Source: Bacteroidota bacterium
GTDB taxonomy: Bacteria; Bacteroidota; Bacteroidia; Sphingobacteriales; Sphingobacteriaceae
Length of the DNA: 23,854 nt
NCBI GenBank assembly: GCA_013288465.1
Contig: JABDBT010000030.1
Coordinates: 1-23,854 of the forward strand
Reading direction: 5' to 3'
Shown here: positions 15,546-22,399 of the stretch, piece by piece
Layout: every line of letters begins with the position of its first letter
Position numbering within the stretch: position 1 is the stretch's first letter
The notes under the pieces: model-generated
Seen by the model: only the letters and a program-made list of their open reading frames with translations
What the model was told of the DNA's origin: nothing
Database searches by the model: none
Made by a program: the position numbers and the translations under genes

Positions 15546-16565
15546 TTATAGTTGCATTGTTGTTTCTGTAGATACGTAATTAAAATAGTTCGGGTTGTTT
15601 TCTACCTCAAATAAAATAGCTTCCAGCTCTTCAAAACTACCGGCAGTAACTAACCTCATGCGATATTCCTTAAAGTGATCGATCCCTTTAAAATAGTTGG
15701 CATAATGGCGACGCATTTCAAAAACACCGGTTTTAGGGCCTTTCCACTCAATAGATTTTTCCAAGTGGGTTTTACAGGCCAGTATCCGTTCGGCCATGGT
15801 GGGCTTGTCTAAATGTTCGCCGGTTTTAAAGTAATGTTTTATCTCCCTGAAAATCCATGGGTAACCTATAGCCGCCCTGCCAATCATCATGCCATCCACC
15901 CCAAATTCCATACGCCAGGCGGCAGCTTTCTCGGGCGAATCAATATCACCGTTGCCAAATATGGGGATCTCTATGTTAGGGTTCTTTTTGATCTCGCGTA
16001 TCAATGTCCAGTCGGCAACGCCCTTATACATTTGCGAACGGGTGCGGCCATGTATGGTGAGGGCTTTTATGCCCACGTCCTGCAAGCGCATGGCTACTTC
16101 TTGTACGTTTTTGGTATTATCGTCCCAACCCAGGCGGGTTTTTACCGTAACGGGCAGGTGGGTTGCTTCCACAACGGCTTTGGTCATGGCAACCATTTTA
16201 TCAATATCCTGCAGTAAACTGGCACCCGCGCCACGGCAAGCTACATTTTTTACCGGGCAGCCGTAGTTAATATCTATCAGGTCGGGGTTGGCTTTTGACG
16301 AAATTTCAGAAGCCTCGCGCATGTGCTCAATATCACTGCCGAATATCTGTATGCCAATAGGGCGTTCGTACTCAAAAATATCCAGCTTTTTCAAACTCTT
16401 GGCGGCATCACGTATCAATCCTTCGGACGAGATAAACTCGGTGTACATCATATCCGCGCCATTTTGCTTGCACACATAACGGAACGGCGGATCGCTCACA
16501 TCCTCCATCGGTGCTAACAACAGCGGGAATTCACCCAAATCAATATTTCCTATTTGTACAGACAT
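15546..16565 (-). CDS. dusB: tRNA-dihydrouridine synthase (DusB type)
   Basis: The protein has 339 residues and reduces specific uridines in tRNA D-loops to dihydrouridine using FMN and NAD(P)H. FMN-barrel motifs are in order: LLLAPMEDVSDPPFR (15-29), FISSEGL (44-50), DINYGCPVKNVACRGAGASL (98-117) with the catalytic Cys expected at C103, TVKTRLGWDD, IHGRTRSQMYKG, FGNGDI and GRAAIGYPWIF. The length and the GCPVKNV signature fit the DusB/DusA-like bacterial family; assignment to DusB rather than another Dus rests on resemblance to Bacteroidota annotations. The start is ATG 16565, with a TAnnTTTG match about 20 bp upstream. The gene is divergent from the CPBP protease gene. Confidence 0.93.
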   Translation of the reverse strand: MSVQIGNIDLGEFPLLLAPMEDVSDPPFRYVCKQNGADMMYTEFISSEGLIRDAAKSLKKLDIFEYERPIGIQIFGSDIEHMREASEISSKANPDLIDINYGCPVKNVACRGAGASLLQDIDKMVAMTKAVVEATHLPVTVKTRLGWDDNTKNVQEVAMRLQDVGIKALTIHGRTRSQMYKGVADWTLIREIKKNPNIEIPIFGNGDIDSPEKAAAWRMEFGVDGMMIGRAAIGYPWIFREIKHYFKTGEHLDKPTMAERILACKTHLEKSIEWKGPKTGVFEMRRHYANYFKGIDHFKEYRMRLVTAGSFEELEAILFEVENNPNYFNYVSTETTMQL

Positions 16566-16584
16566 GCCTTATCTTTAAGCGCTA

Positions 16585-16592
16585 CAAAAATA
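16585..16592 (-). promoter_or_regulatory. Putative -7 element for dusB
   Basis: The minus strand reads TATTTTTG, a perfect TAnnTTTG match, 19 bp before the dusB ATG. The spacer shared with the CPBP gene is only 42 bp, so the two promoters must be packed closely or overlap. Confidence 0.45.
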
Positions 16593-16607
16593 CAAATTTT
16601 AAGCCGG

Positions 16608-17555
16608 ATGATAAATACAACAGATAAAGCATTACATAACATCGATAATCAAATGCACCCGGCATTGCAATTATTGAGCTTTATATTGATTTTTTTAGCT
16701 GCCTTGATCATTGGAAATTTAGTTGGGGCAGGTATTGCCGCTGCTTTTTATGGTTTAAGTTCGGTAATGGATATAGCCCAGGGCAACTATACGGCCCCGC
16801 ACGTAACTAACGCGTTATGGATAGTGCAAATAGCGGGTACCACTATCCCCATTTTTGTGGCGCCTGTGTTTTATGCCTATGTGATAGCCCGCGACCCGCA
16901 GGATTATGTTAAACCTACATTTCGCTTCCCGTTGATATTATTAGCATTGGTTTTTTGCATCATGTTTATCTCGTCGCCATTAATTGAGTTTTTATCAAAC
17001 ATCAACGAAAAAATGGTTTTACCGCAATTTTTAAGCGGCGTACAAAAATGGATGCGTGCGAGTGAAGACGCGGCCCAAAAACTTACCACCCTATTGCTAA
17101 AAATGAACAGCGTTTGGGATATGCTATTCAACTTAATAGTTATTGGCCTGCTAACCGCCATTGCCGAAGAATTTATGTTTCGCGGGGTTATCCAAACCAT
17201 TTTTACCCGCTGGACAAACAACAAACATGCCGCTATATGGATAACCGCCATATTGTTCAGCGCTTTTCACATGGAGTTTTTTGGCTTCCTGCCCCGCCTG
17301 ATGCTGGGTGTGCTGTTTGGCTATTTTGTGGCGTGGAGCGGCAGTATATGGCCTGCTGTTTGGGCGCATTTTATCAATAACGGCACCGCCGTTGTGGTAA
17401 CCTACCTTTTTCAACAAAAAAAGATAAGCATTAACCCCGATGATCAGCATGTATTTAATTGGGTAGGGTATGTATTTAGCCTGGTAATTGTTTTATTTTT
17501 GCTGTATGTGTACCGCAACATCAGCTTAAATAAAAAACTGTTGCGGCTATATTAA
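16608..17555 (+). CDS. CPBP-family intramembrane metalloprotease
   Basis: Starting at ATG 16608 gives 315 residues; the open frame reaches back to 16554, but that overlaps dusB's start and its promoter, so the later ATG is preferred. There are several hydrophobic segments (about 23-45, 66-90, 104-127, 165-187 and others), so it is a polytopic inner-membrane protein. The Abi/CPBP signature is complete: EEFMFRG (E187, E188, R192), FSAFHMEF (H221) and WAHFINN (H254, N258). Members include CAAX prenyl proteases and bacteriocin self-protection proteins; in bacteria most have unknown substrates. It begins a run of four plus-strand genes and overlaps the next gene by one base (TAATG). Confidence 0.9.
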   Translation: MINTTDKALHNIDNQMHPALQLLSFILIFLAALIIGNLVGAGIAAAFYGLSSVMDIAQGNYTAPHVTNALWIVQIAGTTIPIFVAPVFYAYVIARDPQDYVKPTFRFPLILLALVFCIMFISSPLIEFLSNINEKMVLPQFLSGVQKWMRASEDAAQKLTTLLLKMNSVWDMLFNLIVIGLLTAIAEEFMFRGVIQTIFTRWTNNKHAAIWITAILFSAFHMEFFGFLPRLMLGVLFGYFVAWSGSIWPAVWAHFINNGTAVVVTYLFQQKKISINPDDQHVFNWVGYVFSLVIVLFLLYVYRNISLNKKLLRLY

Positions 17556-17761
17556 TGGAAAAAAACTGGGTCAGGATATTTACTTCGGCCGATTTTTACC
17601 GGGCCGAAATGGTAAAACAAGTGCTTACCGAACACCACATTGAAACAGTTTTAATGAACAAACAAGATTCATCACATCGCACATTTGGCGATATTGAGGT
17701 ATATATTCACCAGGAAAATTTTAGCAATGCTATTGAGATCATGATCCTAAACCAACTATAA
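17555..17761 (+). CDS. DUF2007-domain small protein
   Basis: The protein has 68 residues, all one domain: WVRIFTSADFYRAEMVKQVL, then HHIETVLMNKQDSSH, then GDIEVYIHQENFSNAIEIM. This is the DUF2007 pattern, a ferredoxin-like fold annotated as a putative signal-transducing protein, with no proven function. Its ATG overlaps the stop codon of the CPBP gene (17555), suggesting translational coupling, and cdsA begins 3 bp after its stop, so the three are probably one transcript. Confidence 0.85.
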   Translation: MEKNWVRIFTSADFYRAEMVKQVLTEHHIETVLMNKQDSSHRTFGDIEVYIHQENFSNAIEIMILNQL

Positions 17762-17764
17762 ATT

Positions 17765-18604
17765 ATGAAGGTACGCGCCATTACAGGGTTCTTTTTTATT
17801 ATTGTTATGCTGGCCTCGGTTTTGTTGGGCCACTATGTATTTGGGGGCTTTTATTTATTGCTCTGCACATTTTGTTTATGGGAGTTTTACAGCAATGTTA
17901 AAAAAAGCGGCATAAAGCCCGGTAAATTCAGCGGGTTGCTGAACGGGGTATTTATTTTCTTTATCTTCTACCTGATAAATTATTCAGCAACGTTTCCCAT
18001 TCCCGCGTTAACCGATGCTTTATTGGCACATAAATTACTTTTTCTGCTTCCATTAACATTAAGTATTGTATTTATACAGGAACTTTTTAAAAAATCGGGG
18101 CAACCATTCACCAATATAGCCTATACCTACCTGGGGCTGGTATTTACCATTATGCCTTTTACCTTTTTCCATGCATTGGCCTATGTAGATGGCAGCTTTA
18201 ACTTCCATTACCCGCTGGCGTTTTTGCTGATGCTTTGGGCTAATGATACCGGGGCGTACCTGGTGGGCAGCAAGCTGGGTAAAACAAAGCTATTTGAACG
18301 GCATTCGCCTAAAAAAACATGGGAAGGTTTTATAGGCGGCATATTGATCACAGCCGGCGCGGCACTCATCATTAACCATTATTATAACGACCTGCTTTGG
18401 CAGCAGTGGGTAACTATTGGTGTGCTCATCAGCGTATTTGGCACCACCGGCGATTTGGTTGAATCGATGTTTAAACGCAGCATCAATATCAAAGACTCGG
18501 GCGGCATATTGCCCGGCCATGGCGGCCTGCTGGATAGGTTTGACGGCCTGCTAATAGCCGCGCCAATTGTATATGTTTACCTATACTTCATTACAAATGC
18601 TTAG
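17765..18604 (+). CDS. cdsA: Phosphatidate cytidylyltransferase
   Basis: CdsA condenses CTP with phosphatidic acid to make CDP-diacylglycerol, the precursor of all major phospholipids. The protein has 279 residues with about eight hydrophobic membrane segments. The family signature is present near the C-terminus: FKRSINIKDSGGILPGHGG (about 236-254) followed by LLDRFDG, including K243, D244, the GHGG turn and D257/D260 that bind metal and CTP. ANDTGAYLVGSKLGKTK is a second conserved block. The start at 17765 is 3 bp after the DUF2007 stop. Psd follows 24 bp downstream, so two steps of phosphatidylethanolamine synthesis are side by side; the PS synthase gene is not in the window. Confidence 0.95.
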   Translation: MKVRAITGFFFIIVMLASVLLGHYVFGGFYLLLCTFCLWEFYSNVKKSGIKPGKFSGLLNGVFIFFIFYLINYSATFPIPALTDALLAHKLLFLLPLTLSIVFIQELFKKSGQPFTNIAYTYLGLVFTIMPFTFFHALAYVDGSFNFHYPLAFLLMLWANDTGAYLVGSKLGKTKLFERHSPKKTWEGFIGGILITAGAALIINHYYNDLLWQQWVTIGVLISVFGTTGDLVESMFKRSINIKDSGGILPGHGGLLDRFDGLLIAAPIVYVYLYFITNA

Positions 18605-18628
18605 TTTTGCATTAAAATACTAAAAACA

Positions 18629-19456
18629 ATGACCATCCATAAAGAAGGATATACCTCCATTGCCCTGTGCATTCTGTTTATATTTTTGTTAAACGCTTTT
18701 ATCCAGTTTTACTTTCCGCAAGCAATGGTGGTAAAATGGATCATCTATATTTTATCATTCGCGCTGTTTGTTATTATACTGCAGTTTTTCCGCAGCCCCA
18801 AATTAACTATTGAGCAGGACGAATCGCTGGTGCTTTGCCCGGCAGACGGCAAGGTGGTGGTTATTGAAGAAACCGTTGAAACCGAATTTTTAAAAGATAA
18901 ACGCATCCAGCTATCCGTTTTCATGTCGCCCATAAATGTGCATGTTAACCGTAACCCTATTAGCGGTGTTGTAAAATATTTCAAATACCATCCGGGTAAA
19001 TACCTGGTGGCCTGGCACCCCAAATCATCAACCGAAAACGAGCGGACCACCGTGGTAACCGAAAACAAAGCCGGTGTACAGGTATTGTTCCGCCAAATTG
19101 CCGGCGCTTTAGCGCGCCGCATTGTTTGGTACGTAAAGGAAGGTGATGTAGTTGAGCAGGGCGACCAGTTTGGGTTTATCAAATTTGGGTCAAGGGTTGA
19201 TTTGTTTTTACCCATCGGCACACAAATTATGGTTGACCTGAACGAAGTGGTAAAAGGTGGCCGTACCGTATTGGCTAAACTGGCTGTACCTGCAAAAAAA
19301 GCCGATAAGGTAGAAGTGGCTGGACCTTTATCAACAGCACATGCTGAACCTGCCTTAATAATTGAGCATGATGTGGTTATGCCGCCTAAGAAACCGGCGG
19401 TTAAGAAAAGTGGTGCGGTTACAAAGGCAAAGGCTCCTGCGGCTAAGAAAAAATAG
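18629..19456 (+). CDS. psd: Phosphatidylserine decarboxylase family protein
   Basis: The protein has 275 residues. Psd converts phosphatidylserine to phosphatidylethanolamine with a self-made pyruvoyl group. An N-terminal membrane anchor spans about 8-53 (two hydrophobic segments). The short-type Psd core follows: LVLCPADGKVVVIEE, SVFMSPINVHVNRNP (97-110), IVWYVKEGDVVEQGDQFG, and the self-cleavage site KFGSRVDLFLP, with G187-S188 predicted to give the pyruvoyl-bearing chain. The core ends near residue 220. The remaining 55 residues are unusual: after an acidic part the end is Lys/Ala/Pro-rich (PPKKPAVKKSG, AKAPAAKKK), resembling a histone-H1-like tail. It is the last gene of the run. The core call is firm; the tail's role is unknown. 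Confidence 0.92.
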   Translation: MTIHKEGYTSIALCILFIFLLNAFIQFYFPQAMVVKWIIYILSFALFVIILQFFRSPKLTIEQDESLVLCPADGKVVVIEETVETEFLKDKRIQLSVFMSPINVHVNRNPISGVVKYFKYHPGKYLVAWHPKSSTENERTTVVTENKAGVQVLFRQIAGALARRIVWYVKEGDVVEQGDQFGFIKFGSRVDLFLPIGTQIMVDLNEVVKGGRTVLAKLAVPAKKADKVEVAGPLSTAHAEPALIIEHDVVMPPKKPAVKKSGAVTKAKAPAAKKK

Positions 19457-19556
19457 TATAACGATATACGAAGCTAAGGCTGGCGCACGCGTGTCGTGTG
19501 TGACCCGGCAGATATTTAGCCTGTATTACCTGTCCATTTGCAAATGGAACACGCTC

Positions 19557-19651
19557 CGCTCCCGCAAGCGTCCCGCTTGTGGCAAACAGACAAGTAATCA
19601 ATAAACCAATCTTGGCACATGGCCTCCACAAGCGGGACGCTTGCGGGAGCG
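19557..19651. repeat. 26-bp perfect inverted repeat with nested hairpins
   Basis: Arms 19557-19582 and 19626-19651 are perfectly complementary across a 43-nt spacer. Each arm also folds on itself (CAAGCG-TCC-CGCTTG), so the DNA can form either one long stem or two short ones. A separate 16-bp palindrome, TCCATTTGCAAATGGA, lies just left at 19533-19548. Confidence 0.9.
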
Positions 19652-19710
19652 TTCGGGGGACAGCGTGGGACAACTCAGCCCAACCAATCACGCTCAAAAA
19701 ACTTATCGCA

Positions 19711-19746
19711 TTAAAAAGCCTTTCCGGAAAATCCGAAAAAGCCTTT
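19711..19746 (-). terminator. Possible rplS terminator displaced by the insertion sequence
   Basis: On the minus strand CTTTTTCGGA pairs with TCCGGAAAG (one bulge, one wobble) and is followed by GCTTTTTAA. It would lie about 70 bp past the rplS stop if the 1310-bp insertion sequence were removed. Moderate support only. Confidence 0.4.
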
Positions 19747-19759
19747 AATATATTTACCT

Positions 19760-19784
19760 TGTAACGTCCTGAAATAAGTTGACA
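19760..19784. repeat. Left terminal inverted repeat of the IS3 element
   Basis: Starts TGTAACGTCCTG and ends near GTTGACA; pairs with 21045-21069 with two mismatches. Confidence 0.88.
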
Positions 19785-19800
19785 CAAAAAGTGTTAACAA

Positions 19801-20208
19801 ATGAAAGAACAAGAAGTTAAGAGTTATCAAAGGAAGACTCAAAAAGATTACAGTTTAGCATTTAAACTGGAGATTGTGAATTCGGTAGAAAAAGGCGAAC
19901 TCACGTACAAGCAGGCTCAAGTGCGTTATGGTATTCAAGGCCGGAGTACCGTTTTGGTTTGGTTGCGAAAACATGGTAGATTAGATTGGAAAGAATCAGA
20001 AGCCATGAAAAAAGACACACCTAATAAAACGATCAGGGAATTGGAGAAAAAACTTAAACGGTTAGAACAGGAGAAGGAAGTGCTAAACCGGGCCATAGAT
20101 ATAGCCGACAGCCAGTTTAATACGGATATAAGAAAAAAGTATTTGAGCCTGTTGTCAACAGCTACAGAGCAGGCTCAAAGCGAGAACGGCGCACCGTTGG
20201 ATTTGTAG
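19801..20208 (+). CDS. IS3-family transposase OrfA
   Basis: The protein has 135 residues. The N-terminal helix-turn-helix (about 15-60: YSLAFKLEIVNSVEKGE, QAQVRYGI, TVLVWLRKHG) binds the terminal repeats. The C-terminal coiled coil (TIRELEKKLKRLEQEKEVLN, about 77-96) is the leucine-zipper-like segment through which OrfA and OrfAB associate. In IS3 elements OrfA alone tempers transposition and the frameshifted OrfAB is the transposase. A -1 slip at 20133-20139 would leave out the last 22 codons of OrfA and join the first 113 residues to OrfB. Confidence 0.93.
   Translation: MKEQEVKSYQRKTQKDYSLAFKLEIVNSVEKGELTYKQAQVRYGIQGRSTVLVWLRKHGRLDWKESEAMKKDTPNKTIRELEKKLKRLEQEKEVLNRAIDIADSQFNTDIRKKYLSLLSTATEQAQSENGAPLDL
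20133..20179 (+). promoter_or_regulatory. Programmed -1 frameshift site of the IS3 element
   Basis: The heptamer A AAA AAG (20133-20139) sits in the zero frame of orfA exactly as X XXY YYZ. Just downstream TTTGAGCCTG (20142-20151) pairs perfectly with CAGGCTCAAA (20170-20179) around an 18-nt loop; the GC-containing part begins 5 nt after the heptamer. Slipping by -1 enters frame 3, which is open without stops from 20139 to the end of orfB, giving a fusion of about 413 residues. Confidence 0.88.
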
Positions 20209-20216
20209 CTAATGTT

Positions 20217-21041
20217 TTGGGATATAGCCGCCAGTACTTTTATAAGCACTGTAAAGAACAGGACCGAAAGGAAGCACAGGAATTACAGGTAAAACAACTC
20301 GTTGATAAAGAGCGTAAGGTGTTATCTCGCCTGGGTGGCAGAAAGCTTCATCACCAGATCAGGGATAACTTGCAGGCACAGGAGATCAAGTTTGGCCGTG
20401 ATAAGTTATTTGCCTTGTTAAGAAAGCACGGGATGCTCATTTTGCCCAAGCGGCGGTATGTTCAAACCACGATGTCAAAGCATTGGTTAAGAAAATACCC
20501 TAACCTGGTCAAAGACATTGTTGTTAACCGTCCTGATGAGGTTTGGGTAAGCGACATTACTTATCTTAAAACAGACGAGGGCAATTGTTACTTGAATATG
20601 GTTACTGATGCTTACAGCAGGAAGATAATGGGTTATGCGATAGCTGATAATATGGAGGCAGCGCAAATGAAACAGGCCTTTCAAATGGCCATTAAAAACA
20701 GAAGGAATATTAATCAAGCGCTAATCCATCATTCAGACAGGGGATTACAATACTGTAGTGCAGAATATGTAAGTATTGCTAATACACATCAGATAAAAAT
20801 GAGCATGACCGAGAATGGTGACCCTTATGAAAATGCTTTGGCTGAACGAATGAACAGAACGCTTAAAGAAGAGTTTGGATTGGGTTGTGTGTTAAAATCA
20901 AAGCTTCATGCAAAATTATTAACAGGGGAAGCAATATATCTATACAATAATTACCGGCCACACTTATCTTTGAAAATGAAAACACCGGAAAGTGTTTATA
21001 AACAAAAATCCCAGTTACTTGCGCAACTGGGACTATCGTAA
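20217..21041 (+). CDS. IS3-family transposase OrfB (DDE integrase core)
   Basis: The segment listed starts at a TTG and has 274 residues, but the frame is open back to 20139 and includes the typical RRTVGFVANVLGYSRQYFYK beginning, so translation most likely arises by frameshifting from orfA rather than from this TTG. The catalytic DDE triad is complete: D113 in VWVSDITYL, D174 in HHSDRG and E210 in NALAERMN, with 35 residues between the second Asp and the Glu, as in retroviral integrases and IS3 transposases. The upstream HTH_21-like part (LSRLGGRKLHHQI) is present. The C-terminal YNNYRPHLSL is the family's usual end. It catalyses strand cleavage and transfer of the element. Confidence 0.93.
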   Translation: MGYSRQYFYKHCKEQDRKEAQELQVKQLVDKERKVLSRLGGRKLHHQIRDNLQAQEIKFGRDKLFALLRKHGMLILPKRRYVQTTMSKHWLRKYPNLVKDIVVNRPDEVWVSDITYLKTDEGNCYLNMVTDAYSRKIMGYAIADNMEAAQMKQAFQMAIKNRRNINQALIHHSDRGLQYCSAEYVSIANTHQIKMSMTENGDPYENALAERMNRTLKEEFGLGCVLKSKLHAKLLTGEAIYLYNNYRPHLSLKMKTPESVYKQKSQLLAQLGLS

Positions 21042-21044
21042 ATC

Positions 21045-21069
21045 TGTCAACCTATTTTAGGACGTTACA
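21045..21069. repeat. Right terminal inverted repeat of the IS3 element
   Basis: Reads TGTCAACC through GGACGTTACA; complementary to the left end with two mismatches and followed by the CCT target duplication. Confidence 0.88.
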
Positions 21070-21072
21070 CCT

Positions 21073-21104
21073 GTTCCTCCGCCATAGGGCGGATTAGGGG
21101 CTTA
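21073..21104 (-). repeat. Palindrome directly after rplS
   Basis: TCCGCC (21078-21083) pairs with GGCGGA (21088-21093). Read on the minus strand it begins at the rplS stop codon with GCCCCT and contains TCCG-N5-TGGCGGAGGA, shared with the insert in murF at 8783-8803. The insertion sequence landed immediately beyond it. Confidence 0.6.
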
Positions 21105-21449
21105 AACTCTTTTTGATTTGATACGGGCTGCTTTGCCGGTAAGAGCACGCAGGTAGTAAAGTTTAGAGCGACGTACTTTACCGTGGCTGTTTACTTCTAC
21201 TTTATCAATATTTGGCGAGTTGATGGGGAAAATACGTTCAACGCCAATACCATTTGAAACCTTACGAACAGTGAATGTTTCTGATACACCTGCACTGTTG
21301 CGTTGGATAACAACACCCTGGTAAACCTGGATACGTTCTTTGTTTCCTTCCCTTATTTTATAATGAACACTTACAGTATCTCCGGCCTTAAATGACGGGA
21401 AAGCGTTAACTGTTACTGTTTGCTCTTCTACAAATTTTACTAAATCCAT
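21102..21449 (-). CDS. rplS: 50S ribosomal protein L19
   Basis: The protein has 115 residues, the usual length for L19. Diagnostic blocks are [50 protein letters not shown] and [21 protein letters not shown]19 lies at the interface of the two ribosomal subunits. It follows trmD on the same strand, as in the common bacterial rpsP-rimM-trmD-rplS order, but here with a 236-bp gap and its own promoter-like element and leader hairpin. The insertion sequence lies just past its stop codon. Confidence 0.97.
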   Translation of the reverse strand: MDLVKFVEEQTVTVNAFPSFKAGDTVSVHYKIREGNKERIQVYQGVVIQRNSAGVSETFTVRKVSNGIGVERIFPINSPNIDKVEVNSHGKVRRSKLYYLRALTGKAARIKSKRV

Positions 21450-21457
21450 GATTTTAA

Positions 21458-21478
21458 GCTATTAAAGCGACTTTTAGC
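21458..21478 (-). promoter_or_regulatory. Leader hairpin just upstream of rplS
   Basis: GCTAAAAG and CTTT-AA-TAGC (minus-strand reading) form a small stem around a 3-nt loop, ending 8 nt before the start codon, within a predicted leader of about 40 nt. Ribosomal-protein leaders that bind their own product are known in Bacteroidota; whether this is one cannot be told from a single sequence. Confidence 0.35.
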
Positions 21479-21496
21479 ACCCTAAAAATCGGATTG

Positions 21497-21504
21497 CAAT
21501 TATA
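21497..21504 (-). promoter_or_regulatory. Putative -7 element for rplS
   Basis: The minus strand reads TATAATTG, one mismatch from TAnnTTTG, about 48 bp before the rplS start and upstream of the leader hairpin. Confidence 0.4.
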
Positions 21505-21546
21505 GGGAAATTATTTTAAAATAAAAAGCGGATTTTTAAAATTTAT

Positions 21547-21658
21547 GTGAGTGGTTGATTAAGTTGGATTATGTTGATTGAGTTACTGCTATTTAAACCG
21601 GGTTTTCAGGCCATCTCATTACACCAATCACACTTATTAAACCTAATCAACCACTCAC
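21547..21658. repeat. 15-bp inverted repeat between trmD and rplS
   Basis: GTGAGTGGTTGATTA (21547-21561) pairs perfectly with 21644-21658. The motif TTGATTAAGTTGG/CAATCAACTTAA recurs inside and just outside the arms. On the minus strand this lies between trmD and rplS, so it could attenuate or separate the two genes. Confidence 0.8.
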
Positions 21659-21685
21659 CCAATCAACTTAATTAACCATTTTTAA

Positions 21686-22363
21686 CTATTCATCCAACAA
21701 ATCCGGCCTTCTAATCCGCGTTCGCTCAATGGCTTGTTCAAAGCGCCATTTTTCAATTTGGGGGGTGTTGCCGCTTAACAGTATATCGGGTACTTTATGG
21801 CCGTTCCAATCAGCAGGGCGGGTATAAACGGGGGCATCCAACAACCCGTCCTGGAAAGAATCAGACAGTGCCGATGTTTCATCAGACAGTACGCCCGGTA
21901 TCAGTCTCACTACCGCGTCAACCAGTACAGCAGCCGGCAGTTCGCCGCCCGATAGTACGTAATCGCCAATGGATAGTTCGCGGGTAACGTATATATCGCG
22001 TATGCGCTGGTCTATCCCTTTATAATGACCGCAAAGAATAATGACATTGCCTTTGATAGAAAGCTGGTTGGCTATCTGCTGGTTAAGCGTTTCGCCATCG
22101 GGCGACATGAAGATCACCTCATCATAGTCGCGTTCGGCCTTTAGTTTGGTTATACAGGCTGCAAATGGCTCAATGGTCATCACCATGCCACTACCGCCGC
22201 CATAAGGGTAATCATCAACACTTTTTTGTTTACTGGTTGAGTAATCGCGCAGGTTATGTACAACAATTTCGGCGATGCCTTTTTTTTGGGCGCGCTGTAA
22301 AATGGAGTGTGCAAAAGGGCTTTCCAGTAAACCGGGCAATACAGTGATGATATCAAAACGCAT
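21686..22363 (-). CDS. trmD: tRNA (guanine-37-N1)-methyltransferase TrmD
   Basis: TrmD methylates G37 next to the anticodon of tRNAs reading C-starting codons, preventing +1 frameshifts; it uses S-adenosylmethionine. The protein has 225 residues, typical for the family, starting [17 protein letters not shown]. Trefoil-knot SPOUT motifs are present: [13 protein letters not shown] (50-62), [12 protein letters not shown] (109-120), the cofactor loop [14 protein letters not shown] (131-144), and the catalytic Asp region [18 protein letters not shown] (166-183). A perfect TAnnTTTG element ends only 4 bp before the ATG, which would imply a leaderless transcript. L19 follows downstream. Confidence 0.96.
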   Translation of the reverse strand: MRFDIITVLPGLLESPFAHSILQRAQKKGIAEIVVHNLRDYSTSKQKSVDDYPYGGGSGMVMTIEPFAACITKLKAERDYDEVIFMSPDGETLNQQIANQLSIKGNVIILCGHYKGIDQRIRDIYVTRELSIGDYVLSGGELPAAVLVDAVVRLIPGVLSDETSALSDSFQDGLLDAPVYTRPADWNGHKVPDILLSGNTPQIEKWRFEQAIERTRIRRPDLLDE

Positions 22364-22367
22364 GGGG

Positions 22368-22375
22368 CAAAGATA
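22368..22375 (-). promoter_or_regulatory. Putative -7 element for trmD
   Basis: The minus strand reads TATCTTTG, a perfect TAnnTTTG match, 4 bp before the trmD ATG. If used, transcription would begin at or inside the start codon. Confidence 0.4.
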
Positions 22376-22399
22376 GGGATTAGAGATTAGTAAATATAT

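Larger units (their letters stand above)
19457..19759. other. Spacer between psd and the insertion sequence
   Basis: This gap of about 300 bp has no credible gene. It holds a 16-bp perfect palindrome (19533-19548), a 26-bp inverted repeat (19557-19651) and, at its right end, a T-rich hairpin on the minus strand that may be the old rplS terminator. Its last three bases (CCT) are the target duplication of the insertion sequence. Confidence 0.7.
19760..21069 (+). mobile_element. IS3-family insertion sequence, complete
   Basis: The element is 1310 bp and bounded by terminal inverted repeats starting TGTAACGTCCT; over about 25 bp the two ends differ only at two positions (left end TGTAACGTCCTGAAATAAG, right end TGTAACGTCCTAAAATAGG, then GTTGACA). 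The ends are TG...CA as in IS3. A 3-bp target duplication CCT flanks it (19757-19759 and 21070-21072). It carries overlapping orfA and orfB in frames 1 and 3 with a frameshift signal between. Ends, target duplication, DDE triad and frameshift site are all intact, so it is probably still able to move or arrived recently. It sits just past the end of rplS. Confidence 0.95.

Noticed and set aside
15813..16217. Plus-strand open frames opposite dusB
   Set aside because: They are antisense shadows of a well-supported gene, with no recognisable domain.
16554..16607. Longer start for the CPBP protease
   Set aside because: It would overlap the dusB start codon and promoter; the extra residues have no membrane or family features.
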